Below are positions 1-8,868 of a DNA stretch of 64,000 bases, one piece after another. Made by a program: the position numbers and the translations under genes. Origin of the DNA: Pseudoduganella buxea (GTDB lineage: Bacteria > Pseudomonadota > Gammaproteobacteria > Burkholderiales > Burkholderiaceae_D); the NCBI RefSeq assembly GCF_009720835.1, contig NZ_WNKZ01000006.1, forward strand, positions 1 to 64,000. Reading direction: 5' to 3'. Position 1 is the first letter of the stretch; each line of letters opens with the position of its first letter. Below the pieces are notes generated by a model. That model had not been told where the DNA came from. It did not search any database and saw nothing but the letters and a program-made list of their open reading frames with translations.

Positions 1-151
1 TGCGCGGCGCGTCGTTGCCGCCGCCCGCCACGGCTGCCAGCACGGCGCAGGCCGGCGGCAGCTTCGGTTCCGCCACCTGGCGGCTGTCCTGACCGTGGGC
101 GCCGGTTGCGCACAGCGCCAGGGCAAGCGCCGTGGCCTGCCGCGCCGTCAT
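1..151 (-). CDS. Secreted protein, N-terminal fragment (probable GH28 polygalacturonase)
   Basis: Only the first 50 codons are in the window; the frame runs off the left edge. It begins MTARQATALALALCATGAHG, a typical Sec signal peptide, followed by a mature start containing VAEPKLPPAC and ending GGGNDAPR. Proline/cysteine-rich leaders of this kind followed by a (N/D)D..R stretch are common in proteobacterial GH28 pectinases, and the neighbouring acetylesterase supports a pectin role. Its ATG overlaps the stop of the acetylesterase by 4 bp (ATGA), so the two are translationally coupled. The GH28 call is inference because no catalytic residue is visible. Confidence 0.55.
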   Translation of the reverse strand, partial: MTARQATALALALCATGAHGQDSRQVAEPKLPPACAVLAAVAGGGNDAPR

Positions 152-966
152 TGCACCGCCTCCGGACGAAACTCGGTGGCGATGGCGGGAATGGCGGCCT
201 TGATCTCGCGCTCGACCATGGCAGCGAAGTAGGCTGCGCCCTTGGCGCCGACATGGGTGTAGTCGAAGGCGCTTTTCGCCGCGCCTTGCGGCTCCACCGT
301 GGCGGCCGATCCTGCCGCGGGTGGAGGAGCGGATGCGGGCGCGGCCGCCGGCTTGGGCGCCACGGCGAGGGTGTCCGCTTCGTCCGGCCCCATCGCCTGG
401 ACGGCGGCGACGCTGTCGGCATTCAGGTCCAGCAGCGGCACCTTGGCGCTGGCCGCGACGGCGCGGATGACGTCGGCCCACGGCTGCAGGTTGTTTTCCA
501 GCTTGCCGTCCTTGAAGCTGCGCCGCGTCAGCGGCGTCACCAGCACCGGCACGCCGCCGGCGGCCTTCACTTCATCGACATAGCGCGCCATATTGACGGG
601 GAACTCCGTTTTCAGGTCGGTCGAGCGGCCCGGCTTGCCCGGCTGGTCGTTGTGGCCGAACTGGATCAGCACATAGGTGGCGCGGTAGGCGCTGCCGCCC
701 TTGAGCAGGCCCTGCACCTCGTCCCAGCGGCCTTCGGCGCGGAAGCTGCCGGAGCTGCGCCCGCCCTTGGCCAGGTTGATGCATGTGTCGGCCCGGATCA
801 CGCGGGCGCAAAAGGCGTCGCCGTAGCCGCTGGCGGTGGCCATGGTGGAGTCGCCCACGAGGATGAAGCGCACCGGCCTGGCATTGGCGGTGTTTGCGGC
901 ATCGGCCGCGTGGGACGCGCCGGCAGCGGTCAGCACGAAGGCTGCGGCAAGCAGTTTGATGGTCAT
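148..966 (-). CDS. Rhamnogalacturonan acetylesterase (SGNH hydrolase, CE12-like)
   Basis: Predicted exported esterase (272 aa) removing acetyl groups from the rhamnogalacturonan backbone of pectin. A signal peptide (about residues 1-20, ending SHAAD) is followed by the SGNH blocks in order: block I GDSTM with the nucleophile Ser, block II GGRSSGSF, block III GHNDQPGKPG, and the C-terminal DYTH carrying the Asp-His pair. An Ala/Pro-rich insert at about residues 195-225 precedes block V and is low complexity. A GGGAG ribosome binding site lies just upstream of the ATG. It is 3' of the TonB receptor gene, behind a terminator-like hairpin, and overlaps the GH28-like gene by 4 bp. Family call is strong; exact pectin substrate is inferred from family and neighbours. 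Confidence 0.85.
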   Translation of the reverse strand: MTIKLLAAAFVLTAAGASHAADAANTANARPVRFILVGDSTMATASGYGDAFCARVIRADTCINLAKGGRSSGSFRAEGRWDEVQGLLKGGSAYRATYVLIQFGHNDQPGKPGRSTDLKTEFPVNMARYVDEVKAAGGVPVLVTPLTRRSFKDGKLENNLQPWADVIRAVAASAKVPLLDLNADSVAAVQAMGPDEADTLAVAPKPAAAPASAPPPAAGSAATVEPQGAAKSAFDYTHVGAKGAAYFAAMVEREIKAAIPAIATEFRPEAVQ

Positions 967-979
967 GAAGTCTCCCGAT

Positions 980-1017
980 AAGAAAACGGCGCCCGCTGCG
1001 GTTGCAGGCGGGCGCCG
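980..1017 (-). terminator. Rho-independent terminator after the TonB receptor gene
   Basis: Read on the minus strand, CGGCGCCCGC and GCGGGCGCCG form a 10-bp stem around an 11-nt loop and are followed directly by TTTTCTT. This is the only hairpin in the window that I saw with a good U-tract. It lies 3' of the TonB-dependent receptor and 5' of the acetylesterase, so it would separate or attenuate transcription between them. Confidence 0.75.
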
Positions 1018-1075
1018 CGTGTCATGGGTACGCCGGGACGGACAGCCGATTATCCCGGCAGCACATTACACGGCC

Positions 1076-3775
1076 TTAGAAATTGTACGTCGCGCGCAGG
1101 TTGTACGAACGGCCGATCGGGCTGGCCGCGCTGGACAGGTAGCTGAAGCCGTAGCCGCTGTGGTTCGTCACCGGCGGGTCCGTGTCGAACACATTGGTGA
1201 TGCCGAAGATCAGCTGCAGGTTCTTGATGCCCTTGTAGCCCACCGTCAGGTTCCACGGCTTGTACGAGTTGATGTCGCGCCAGTACTGCTGCGCCACCAG
1301 GTTCTGGTCCTCGTACTGCGAGTTGTAGTTCTGCGTCGCCTGCGCAGTCCAGTCACCCTTGGACCAGCCGAATTTCAACGTGTGCTTCCAGCGGTAGGTG
1401 ATGATCGGGAAGCTCGACGTGGTGCCGTTCGACGCATTGCCGAAGCGGCCGATGTTCGAGACCCATTCCTCGCCCGGGAACAGCTGGTTGTCGAACTGGG
1501 TCAGGTAGGTGCCGTCCAGTTCCACCTTGAAGTCGCCGTAGGTGCTGCTGCGCGGGAAGCGGTAGGAGGCCGAGATGTCGATACCGGCCGCCTTCTGGCC
1601 ACCCAGGTTCATCGTCGTGTTGTTGATGAAGGCCAGCGTGCCGTCGGGATTGCGCACGAACAGGTGGGCGTACTTGGCCGGGTCCTGGAAATAGACCTGC
1701 TCCGGCAGGTTCGCCAGCATGTCCTTCATGCGGATGTTCCAGTAATCCAGCGACAGCGTCATCGACTTGATCGGCTCAACCACGACACCCAGGGTGAAGC
1801 CGCGCGATTTCTCCGGCTTCAGGTTGGCGTTCGAGCCGACCTGCTTGGGCAGCGCGACGTCGCACACTTCGGACTCGACATAGCCTGGCAGCGGATTGCC
1901 GCTGCCGGCCACGCCTGGCGTGCCGCCCGGGCACAGGACCGGATCGTCCCAGCGCGAGCTGGTCTTGCCGGTAGCGCCGGGCAGGCGGTAACCGTAGGCG
2001 TCGAACAGGGTCGGTGCGCGGAAGCCCGTATTGGCCGAGCCGCGGAACATCACGGTCTTGCTCGGCTCCCAGCGGAAGCTGGCCTTCGGGTTGAAGGTGT
2101 TGCCGAAGTCACTGAAGTAATCGTCGCGGGCGGCGAAGTTCAGGTTCAGCGTCTTCGTCAGCGGCACATCGAGTTCGGCGTACAGCGCATAGACGTTGCG
2201 CTGGCCTTCGCCGTGCGAGGAAGTGCTGTTCAGGTACTGCACTTCGTTCTGGATCGCCAGCTTGTCGTCGCGCGTCGTGTTGTGGTTCGCGTCGGCGCCG
2301 ATGGCGATCGCCATCGCGCCGCCGGCCAGCTCCATCAGCGGACGGCTGATGGTGATATCGGCACCCGTGTAGGTGGTGCGCGAATCGCGGTTCTTGATGC
2401 CGTCCACCGAGATATTCTTCAGGTAGTCCAGGCCGGCCTGGTCCTGCAGGCCGAATGGATTGAGCGCGCCGCTTTTCAGGCCGTCCAGCAGGCCCTGGCC
2501 GCGCACGAAGCCGCGGTCGTAGTAGTTTTCGCGGTCGCTGATGCCGATCACGAGGCCGGTGCGGTAGTCCCAGTCGCCGAACTTGCCTTCGTCGACGAAG
2601 GCCAGGCGCTGGTTGACCTGCTTGTCCTTCTGCACGGCGATGCCCAGGTCGGCCACGGACCACGTGACGACCAGCGGTGCGCCGTTCAGGCCGGACATGG
2701 CGGGCACGCCGCCGCTGTTACCGGGATACCATTTCGACGACGACGGCAGTTGCGCCGTGACGCCGCCGACGGCGACGGACTGGGTTGGATTGCGCGCCGC
2801 CAGGATTTCCGACTGGCCGCGGGTGTATTCGACGGTGAAGGTGTGGTCTTCGCTGATCTGCTTGGTGGCGCGTCCATAGAAGCTCAGCTGCGAATTCTCG
2901 TGCAGCGCGGTGCCGTATTCGTTGCTGTCGATCAGGCACGTGCTTTTCGCGCCGACGATCGAATATGGCGCCTCGCATTCGGCGGCGTAGGGGTTTCGGG
3001 CGACCTTGTTGGTGGCCGTGGTGAAGTTGGCCGGCATGGCGTAGCCGCCGCTGCCGATGGTGCGCGAGCGGCCGATCTGGGCCAGGATCTCGTCCGAACC
3101 CAGGTTCGGGCGGTCCTTCGAGGCCAGGCGGCTGCGCTTATGGTAGTCGACCGTGGCGTAGGCATTCCAGCCGTCGCGGGCCAGGCTGCCCTTGCCGAAG
3201 GTGAGCGTGGCGCGCTGCTCGTCGCCGCCGCCGCTGCGTTCCGGTTCGACCCATTGTCCCGTGATCTGGCCGCCTTCGAATTCGCGCTTCGTGACGAAGT
3301 TGACGACGCCGCCAATGGCGTCCGAACCGTAGATCGACGAGGCGCCGTCGCGCAGGATCTCGACGCGCGCCAGCGCGCTCATCGGAATCACGTCCAGGTT
3401 GGCGTAGCCGGAGGAGATGGCCTCATTGGCCAGGCGGCGGCCGTTCAGCAGCACCAGGGTGCGGTTCACGCCCAGGCCGCGCAGGTTGATATTGGTGCCC
3501 GAGCCGGCGTTCGATGGCGCCAGCGAGGCCGATTGCGGCAGTGCCATCATGACGTCGGCCAGGGTGGTCATGCCGCGCTGGGCGAATTCTTCGGCCTTGA
3601 TCGTCGTGACGGGCAAGGCTTCTTCGCTGGCCAGGCGCTTGATGGACGAGCCGGTCACTTCCACTCGCTGCATCGAGGCGTCCTGGGCGGAGGCCTGATT
3701 CGCCACGGCCAGCACGGCCAGTGCGATCGAGGTCAGTACCAGCCGTGGCTGACAGAGGGTTTCGCGCTTGTTCAT
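1076..3775 (-). CDS. TonB-dependent outer-membrane receptor
   Basis: About 899 aa. The start MNKRETL at 3775 is preferred over the longer frame because AAGGAG lies just upstream and a signal peptide (ending NQASAQD) follows at once. The N-terminal plug (about residues 30-165) has VEVTGSSIKR, INLRGLGVNRTLVLLNGRRL and DGASSIYGSDAIGGV, typical of the large receptor class that takes up plant-derived oligosaccharides in Xanthomonas and related bacteria. The rest is beta-barrel ending in ATYNF with a terminal Phe. Linked to pectin enzymes and an uronate regulator, it most likely imports pectin oligomers. Substrate is inferred; no SusD-like partner is present. Confidence 0.88.
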   Translation of the reverse strand: MNKRETLCQPRLVLTSIALAVLAVANQASAQDASMQRVEVTGSSIKRLASEEALPVTTIKAEEFAQRGMTTLADVMMALPQSASLAPSNAGSGTNINLRGLGVNRTLVLLNGRRLANEAISSGYANLDVIPMSALARVEILRDGASSIYGSDAIGGVVNFVTKREFEGGQITGQWVEPERSGGGDEQRATLTFGKGSLARDGWNAYATVDYHKRSRLASKDRPNLGSDEILAQIGRSRTIGSGGYAMPANFTTATNKVARNPYAAECEAPYSIVGAKSTCLIDSNEYGTALHENSQLSFYGRATKQISEDHTFTVEYTRGQSEILAARNPTQSVAVGGVTAQLPSSSKWYPGNSGGVPAMSGLNGAPLVVTWSVADLGIAVQKDKQVNQRLAFVDEGKFGDWDYRTGLVIGISDRENYYDRGFVRGQGLLDGLKSGALNPFGLQDQAGLDYLKNISVDGIKNRDSRTTYTGADITISRPLMELAGGAMAIAIGADANHNTTRDDKLAIQNEVQYLNSTSSHGEGQRNVYALYAELDVPLTKTLNLNFAARDDYFSDFGNTFNPKASFRWEPSKTVMFRGSANTGFRAPTLFDAYGYRLPGATGKTSSRWDDPVLCPGGTPGVAGSGNPLPGYVESEVCDVALPKQVGSNANLKPEKSRGFTLGVVVEPIKSMTLSLDYWNIRMKDMLANLPEQVYFQDPAKYAHLFVRNPDGTLAFINNTTMNLGGQKAAGIDISASYRFPRSSTYGDFKVELDGTYLTQFDNQLFPGEEWVSNIGRFGNASNGTTSSFPIITYRWKHTLKFGWSKGDWTAQATQNYNSQYEDQNLVAQQYWRDINSYKPWNLTVGYKGIKNLQLIFGITNVFDTDPPVTNHSGYGFSYLSSAASPIGRSYNLRATYNF

Positions 3776-4093
3776 GCTTCTCGTCTCCTTGTGTTTTCCA
3801 AATAAAGTTATGTCGGCCGCGCGGGGCGGATCGACTGTTGGAGCACCTCGCGTACTCCGTGCCGCTGCCACGAGAGCCACACAAGGGGCCGAGGTCGCAC
3901 GCGGTCGATAACCATTTGTTCGAGATCAGGAGCGCGGCAGCGGCGCCGCAAAGGCGGGTAAGCGCATGCTGCCGGCATACTTGGCGGGTTGTGCCCGGGG
4001 GTACTTGGGTCCATCCTGTCTCCTCGGCGCCCCTGGTTTTTATATTGGGCGCCGGTCCTGCTTTTTTCTGTCCTGCGTATTTATCCGGTACTG
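3776..4093 (-). other. Gap between FadR-type regulator and TonB receptor genes
   Basis: This 318-bp stretch should hold the receptor promoter and 5' leader. It contains AT-rich patches near 4030-4045 and 4058-4085 but no convincing -35/-10 pair. A minus-strand ORF of 68 codons starts at 4014 behind GGAG; its Pro/Arg-rich product resembles no family I know and is probably not a gene. I see no repeat or RNA gene here. Confidence 0.4.
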
Positions 4094-4801
4094 CTAGCCG
4101 CGCGAGAACGTCCGCGTGACCCGTTCCAGGTGCGAGCGCATCGCCTTGCGCGCCGCGGCCGGGTCGTGCGCGGCGATGGCCTCGAAGATGCGGCGGTGAT
4201 CCTTCAGCGTTTCCTGCCGCAGCTCCTCGGTCTGGAAATGCTCCTTCAGCTTGTGCCACAGGCGCCCGCGCTGGTCCCACAGGTATTCCAGGGTGCCGGC
4301 CATGGCGCCGTTGCCCGTGGCGCGGCCGATCGCCATGTGGAAGTTGCGGTCGGCCTGTTCGTTGGTGGTCTTGTTGGCGTGATGCGTCTCCATTTCCTCC
4401 ACCGCCTTCAGGATCGCGTCGATGGCGCTGTCGCTGGCCGTGCGCGCCGCCATCGCGGCGATCTCGCCTTCGATCAGGCGCCTGGCCGACAGCACCTCGA
4501 AGGGCCCCGGCCCTGCTTCCGCCTCGGGCAGGGGCGCTCTTGCCTGCGGCATCTCGCTGACATACACACCCGAGCCGCCGCGCACTTCGATGACGCCGCC
4601 CAGTTCCAGCGCGATCAGTGCTTCGCGCAGCGAGGCACGGCTGACGGCCAGGCGGGTGGCCAGGTCGCGCTCGGACGGCAGTCGCGCGCCCGGCAGCAGC
4701 CCTTCGGCCGCGATCAATTGCCCGATACGGTCGGCCACGATGCGGTACAGGCGCGGTTCGTGGGTCGCCGTCTCCGGCATCGGGGCACTTCGTTTCTGCA
4801 T
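4094..4801 (-). CDS. FadR-subfamily GntR transcriptional regulator
   Basis: 235 aa. An N-terminal winged helix-turn-helix (about residues 18-85; LPSERDLATRLAVSRASLREAL) is followed by an all-helical FCD ligand-binding domain (about 95-225) with the His/Asp pattern around HHANK, DHRRIFEAIAAHD and SHLERV that binds a metal-carboxylate ligand. FCD regulators of this kind commonly respond to hexuronates or aldarates. Divergent transcription from garD-udh and closeness to pectin genes point to galacturonate or galactarate as effector, which is inference. An alternative start at the Met eight codons in is possible. Palindromes at 4852-4881 are the likely binding sites. Confidence 0.85.
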   Translation of the reverse strand: MQKRSAPMPETATHEPRLYRIVADRIGQLIAAEGLLPGARLPSERDLATRLAVSRASLREALIALELGGVIEVRGGSGVYVSEMPQARAPLPEAEAGPGPFEVLSARRLIEGEIAAMAARTASDSAIDAILKAVEEMETHHANKTTNEQADRNFHMAIGRATGNGAMAGTLEYLWDQRGRLWHKLKEHFQTEELRQETLKDHRRIFEAIAAHDPAAARKAMRSHLERVTRTFSRG

Positions 4802-4851
4802 CGCGCTGTCTCGTCGGTGGCGTGGCGCGCAAGCGTCAGGCTCTTGTCATC

Positions 4852-4881
4852 TGGTCAGGCCATTCTAAAGCGGTCAGACCA
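4852..4881. promoter_or_regulatory. Tandem operator-like palindromes for the FadR-type regulator
   Basis: TGGTCAGGCCA (4852-4862) and CGGTCAGACCA (4871-4881) are two odd-centred palindromes about 19 bp apart centre to centre. The second has a perfect GGTC-A-GACC core. FadR-family regulators typically bind TGGTnnnACCA-like sites, which both match. They lie in the 220-bp divergent gap between the regulator and garD, suited to controlling both promoters. Seen directly; the regulator assignment is inferred. Confidence 0.6.
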
Positions 4882-5021
4882 AAATCGCAATGTGGACTAG
4901 CCAAAAATATTCGCCTCTGTCATACTGAAGTCATCAGACAACTCACCGGACGGCGTATCGATGTTGCGCTTCTGCCACACAGCAGCGCAACGAACCCTCC
5001 GGTTTCCCTCCAGGATTGAAG

Positions 5022-6581
5022 ATGACAGCGAGCTCTCCGCGCCGTATCCACATGCATGACAACGACAATGTGGCGATCGTCGTCAACGATGGCGGCCTGC
5101 CCGCCGGCAGCGTCTTTGCCGATGGCCTGACCTTGGTGGAAGGCGTGCCGCAAGGGCACAAGGTGGCCCTGGTCGACCTGGCCCAGGGCGATCCCGTCAT
5201 CCGTTACAACGTCATCATCGGCCGCGCCGCCAAGGCCATCCCGCGCGGCAGCTGGGTGTCCGAGCAACTGCTGGAAATGCCGCCGGCGCGCGAGCTGGAC
5301 AACCTGCCGATCGCCACCATCAAGCCGCCGCCGCTGCCGCCGCTGGAGGGCTATACCTTCCAGGGCTACCGCAACGAGGACGGCTCCGTCGGCACGCGCA
5401 ATATCCTGGCCATCACCACCACCGTGCAGTGCGTGTCGGGCGTGGTGGAATTCGCCGTCAAGCGCATCAAGGCCGAACTGCTGCCGCGCTATCCGAACGT
5501 GGACGACGTGGTCGGCCTGGAGCACAGCTACGGCTGCGGCGTGGCGATCGAGGCGCCCGGCGCCGACGTACCGATCCGCACGCTGCACAACATCAGCAAG
5601 AACCCGAATTTCGGCGGCCAGGCCATGGTTGTCTCGCTCGGCTGCGAGAAGCTGCAACCCACGCGGCTGTTCCCGAAGGGCTCGATCCCGATCCGCATGG
5701 CCGACAACTCGGTGGCCGACGAGGCGCCCGTGGTATGCCTGCAGGACAGCCACCACGTGGGCTTCATGTCGATGATCGACTCGATCATGCAGACGGCCGA
5801 GCAGCAGCTGGAAGTGCTGAACCGGCGCCGGCGCGTGACCTGCCCCGCGTCCGACCTGGTAGTGGGCGTGCAATGCGGCGGCAGCGATGCCTTCTCCGGC
5901 GTCACCGCCAACCCCGCCGTGGGCTTTGCCACCGACCTGCTGGTGCGCGCCGGCGCGGCCGTGATGTTCTCGGAAGTGACGGAAGTGCGCGACGGGATCG
6001 ACCAGCTGACGTCGCGCGCCGTCAACGCCGACGTGGCCCAGGCCATGATCCGCGAGATGGACTGGTACGACAATTACCTGAAGCGGGGCGGCGTCGACCG
6101 CAGCGCCAACACGACGCCGGGGAACAAGAAGGGCGGGCTGTCGAACATCGTCGAGAAGGCCATGGGCTCGATCGTCAAGTCCGGCAGCAGCCCGATTTCC
6201 GGCGTGCTGTCGCCGGGCGAGAAGCTCAAGCAGAAGGGCCTGATCTACGCGGCCACGCCGGCCAGCGATTTTATTTGCGGCACCCTGCAGCTGGCTGCCG
6301 GCATGAACGTGCATATCTTCACCACCGGCCGCGGCACGCCCTACGGCCTGGCGGAATGCCCCGTCATCAAGGTGGCCACGCGCGACGACCTGGCACGCCG
6401 CTGGCATGACCTGATGGACGTCAACGCGGGGCGCATCGCCAGCGGCGGCGCTTCCATCGAGGACGTGGGCTGGGAGCTGTTCCACCTGATGCTGGCGGTC
6501 GCCAGCGGCCAGAAGACATGGGCCGAGCACTGGAAGCTGCACAATGCGCTGGTGCTGTTCAACCCGGCCCCGGTGACCTGA
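5022..6581 (+). CDS. garD: Galactarate dehydratase
   Basis: 519 aa, close in length to E. coli GarD (523 aa) and collinear with it as I recall that sequence. It shares the N-terminal SAF-like segment [15 protein letters not shown] and PRGSWV, then [71 protein letters not shown], and the C-terminal FNPAPVT. It dehydrates galactarate (mucate) to 5-keto-4-deoxy-glucarate. The ATG at 5022 is preferred to the upstream in-frame TTG at 5016 because AGGA sits 6 nt before the ATG. It leads the garD-udh pair, which together oxidise galacturonate by the aldarate route. The glucarate and altronate dehydratase relatives are less likely given the end-to-end match. Confidence 0.92.
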   Translation: MTASSPRRIHMHDNDNVAIVVNDGGLPAGSVFADGLTLVEGVPQGHKVALVDLAQGDPVIRYNVIIGRAAKAIPRGSWVSEQLLEMPPARELDNLPIATIKPPPLPPLEGYTFQGYRNEDGSVGTRNILAITTTVQCVSGVVEFAVKRIKAELLPRYPNVDDVVGLEHSYGCGVAIEAPGADVPIRTLHNISKNPNFGGQAMVVSLGCEKLQPTRLFPKGSIPIRMADNSVADEAPVVCLQDSHHVGFMSMIDSIMQTAEQQLEVLNRRRRVTCPASDLVVGVQCGGSDAFSGVTANPAVGFATDLLVRAGAAVMFSEVTEVRDGIDQLTSRAVNADVAQAMIREMDWYDNYLKRGGVDRSANTTPGNKKGGLSNIVEKAMGSIVKSGSSPISGVLSPGEKLKQKGLIYAATPASDFICGTLQLAAGMNVHIFTTGRGTPYGLAECPVIKVATRDDLARRWHDLMDVNAGRIASGGASIEDVGWELFHLMLAVASGQKTWAEHWKLHNALVLFNPAPVT

Positions 6582-6678
6582 CGTTCGCCCTGCCGAAGCG
6601 ATCACGCGACTGATTCACCGCCGGGGCCGATTTCTGGTCCAATGGCGCAGCGACAACCAGATAGGAACGAGAGACGAC

Positions 6679-7494
6679 ATGACGACGACGAAAAAACCAT
6701 TCAAGCGCCTGCTGCTGACGGGCGCCGCCGGGGGCCTGGGCAAGATCCTGCGCGAGCGCCTGAAGCCGCTCACCGAGGTGCTGCGCCTGTCCGATATCGG
6801 CGACCTGGGCACGGCCGGCGAAGGCGAGGAGATCTTCCAGGCCGACCTGGCCGACAAGGCGGCCGTGCTGGAGATGGTCGAGGGCGTGGACGCGATCCTG
6901 CACTTCGGCGGCATCTCGACGGAGAACACCTTCGAGAACATCATGTTCGCCAATATCCAGGGCACGTACAACATCTACGAGGCGGCGCACCGCCACGGCG
7001 TCAAGCGCATCGTGTTCGCGTCGTCGAACCACGCCATCGGCTTCTATCCGCAGACGCAGGTGATCGACGCGGACGACCCGCCGCGCCCGGACAGCATGTA
7101 CGGCCTGTCGAAGGTGTTCGGCGAACAGCTGTCGCGCTACTACTTCGACCGCGCCGGCATCGAGACGGTGTGCTTGCGCATCGGCTCCTCGTTCCCGGCC
7201 GTGAACAATCCGCGCATGATGTGCACGTGGCTGTCCTACGACGACCTGGTCGAGGCGCTGCGCGTGTCGCTGCTGACGCCCCGCGTGGGCCACACCATCC
7301 TGTTCGGCGCCTCGAACAACAAGCGCCAGTGGTGGGACAACCGCAAGGCCGCCCATCTGGGCTTCCAGCCGAAGGACAGCTCCGAACAGTTCCGCGCCGA
7401 CGTGCCGGAAACGGGCGAGTACCCGCCCGAGGACGACGCCGCCAGCAACTACCACGGCGGCAAGTTCATCTTCGACGGGCCGATGTATAAGTAG
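6679..7494 (+). CDS. udh: Uronate dehydrogenase (NAD-dependent, SDR family)
   Basis: 271 aa, the usual size for bacterial Udh. An extended short-chain dehydrogenase with TGAAGGLG for NAD binding (residues about 14-21), an acidic DIGDLG after beta-2, VFASSNHAIGFYP carrying the active-site Ser/Asn region, and the catalytic YGLSK. It oxidises D-galacturonate or D-glucuronate to the aldarolactone, the step before GarD. It lies 97 bp downstream of garD in the same direction. Lactone hydrolysis, the aldolase/dehydratase that follows, and a transporter are not in the window. Confidence 0.88.
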   Translation: MTTTKKPFKRLLLTGAAGGLGKILRERLKPLTEVLRLSDIGDLGTAGEGEEIFQADLADKAAVLEMVEGVDAILHFGGISTENTFENIMFANIQGTYNIYEAAHRHGVKRIVFASSNHAIGFYPQTQVIDADDPPRPDSMYGLSKVFGEQLSRYYFDRAGIETVCLRIGSSFPAVNNPRMMCTWLSYDDLVEALRVSLLTPRVGHTILFGASNNKRQWWDNRKAAHLGFQPKDSSEQFRADVPETGEYPPEDDAASNYHGGKFIFDGPMYK

Positions 7495-7502
7495 TTGCCC
7501 GC

Positions 7503-7523
7503 ATCCGGTGTCCGACACCGGAT
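7503..7523. repeat. Perfect odd-centred palindrome, GGTGTC-n-GACACC type
   Basis: ATCCGGTGTC (7503-7512), a central C, and GACACCGGAT (7514-7523) pair perfectly over 10 bp. It sits in the 42-bp gap between convergent udh and the ChaN-like gene. It has no U-tract. Related in form to the palindrome at 28288-28316 and to the GGGGAC/GGGGTC types elsewhere in the window. Confidence 0.8.
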
Positions 7524-7536
7524 TGAGGGCGGCGGC

Positions 7537-8385
7537 CTACTTCTTGAACTTGGCGCAGGGGTCGGGGCGCTTCTGGGCGGGGATGGTGCGGACGTCGTCG
7601 AACTGCGCCTTGGCGTTGCCGCCCTCGACATAGCCGATGGTTTCGACCGTCAGCTTGGCGCCGACGGCGGCGAGCCAGCGGGGTACGCCGATGTCCTTGC
7701 GTACGTGGCCGTTGCCGGCGATGAGGACGACGTCGCGCGGCTGCTGGTCGCGGATCAGCTTTGCCATCCAGATGTCGCGCGCCATCTGCGCGTCCACCAT
7801 CCCGGGCAGCATCATCGCCGGGAGCATGTCGCAGTGGCCCGTGCGGATCTCGTTTTCCTGCGCCTTGCGCCAGTCGGCCGACACGGGTTCGTTCAGGCGG
7901 TATTCGGCCACGGTTTTCGCGTCGAAGCTGGAGGCGATGCCGTCGCGCACGACCTTCGACGCATCCGCACGCGACAGGTTGACCGCGACGATGGGCAGCT
8001 TGTGGTCCAGCGCCAGCTGGATGATGTTGTAGTACTGCTGCCAATCCCAGCCCTTGCGGTCCATCACGCGGATCACGCAGCCCGCATCCATGCAGCCTTC
8101 CTGGGCCGCGTTCAGCAGGTCCTGGTCCTGGCGGTCGAACTGCTCCATCGCGATGGCGGGGCGCCAGCCCGCTTCCACGCGGCGGCGCAATTCCTCGTAA
8201 CGGGCCTTGTGGCCCTTCGGATTGTCGTGCACTTCGCCCAGCAGCAGCACCTGCGGGTTGCCCTTGGTGGCGCCGGAGACGACGGGATTCTGGCGGGGGT
8301 TCTTCTTGTAGACGGCGCAGCCGCCCAGCATGGCGCCGGCCAGCAGCGCGCCGGCCAGCAGCAGGGGTAGGGTCTTGTACTTCAT
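7537..8385 (-). CDS. ChaN-family lipoprotein
   Basis: 282 aa. The N-terminus has a lipobox LGGC (Cys about residue 23), so the mature protein is probably lipid-anchored. The body has VLLLGEVHDNPKGH, AMEQFDRQDQ, and the C-terminal VLIAGNGHVRKDIGVP, the paired Glu/His and GHxR motifs of the ChaN/Tiki-like (haem-binding uptake, EreA-related) superfamily. Campylobacter ChaN binds haem and is linked to iron uptake; the function here is not shown. It converges on udh and is not obviously part of the pectin locus. Confidence 0.8.
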   Translation of the reverse strand: MKYKTLPLLLAGALLAGAMLGGCAVYKKNPRQNPVVSGATKGNPQVLLLGEVHDNPKGHKARYEELRRRVEAGWRPAIAMEQFDRQDQDLLNAAQEGCMDAGCVIRVMDRKGWDWQQYYNIIQLALDHKLPIVAVNLSRADASKVVRDGIASSFDAKTVAEYRLNEPVSADWRKAQENEIRTGHCDMLPAMMLPGMVDAQMARDIWMAKLIRDQQPRDVVLIAGNGHVRKDIGVPRWLAAVGAKLTVETIGYVEGGNAKAQFDDVRTIPAQKRPDPCAKFKK

Positions 8386-8445
8386 CGCTCTTCGGGTTGG
8401 ACGTAAAACCCCAGTCTACCCCAAGCGACCTCCGTCCCCGCCGGG

Positions 8446-8838
8446 TCAGGCCAGCGAATAATCGAAGTCGTAGTAATGCTTGCCCTGCTCGATGCGGATG
8501 GCCATCGTGCCGCGCAGGCCGGCCAGCTCGCCCGTGCCGGAGTCGGGCACGACGAGGATGCGCAGGCCCGCGTGCTCGCCGCCCATCACGCCGGCATGCT
8601 GCAGCGCGAAAGTGCCGGCACGGCCATCGAGCGTGCCTTCGACCTTTTCGATGGCCACGTACACGGCCGACGTGGGCACGGCGCCGTGGAAGGCGAGGAA
8701 CTCGCCCTGGCCGTCGGCCTGCAGGCCGCCGTGGTAGCGTTTATCCAGTGTCATGCGGACGATGCCCGTTTCCAGGTTGGCGTCGGCCACCTGGTGCGGT
8801 TCCATCGTCACGTCGAACTCGCCGCTGATGTGCGCCAT
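8446..8838 (-). CDS. DUF3224 domain protein
   Basis: 130 aa from the start MAHISGEFDV at 8838, chosen because GGGAGA sits about 8-10 nt upstream; a Met five codons further upstream overlaps that site. The protein is a small beta-rich single domain (GEFDVTMEPHQ, FHGAVPTSAVYVAIEKVEGTL, GLRGTMAIRIEQGKHYYDFDY), matching DUF3224. These proteins have an allene-oxide-cyclase-like barrel look and unknown function. It lies 30 bp downstream of the DUF1697 gene and may share its transcript. Confidence 0.75.
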   Translation of the reverse strand: MAHISGEFDVTMEPHQVADANLETGIVRMTLDKRYHGGLQADGQGEFLAFHGAVPTSAVYVAIEKVEGTLDGRAGTFALQHAGVMGGEHAGLRILVVPDSGTGELAGLRGTMAIRIEQGKHYYDFDYSLA

Positions 8839-8868
8839 GCTGGTGTCTCCCATGTGAAGATGTGACGA

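Noticed and set aside
836-3805. A 989-codon open frame on the plus strand opposite the TonB receptor.
   Set aside because: It is a high-GC shadow: Arg/Gly/Ala/His-rich with no family motifs, while the opposite frame encodes a complete receptor.
3808-4014. A 68-codon minus-strand ORF with GGAG upstream, between regulator and receptor.
   Set aside because: Pro/Arg-rich product, no recognised family, lies in the receptor leader; the ribosome binding site alone is not enough.
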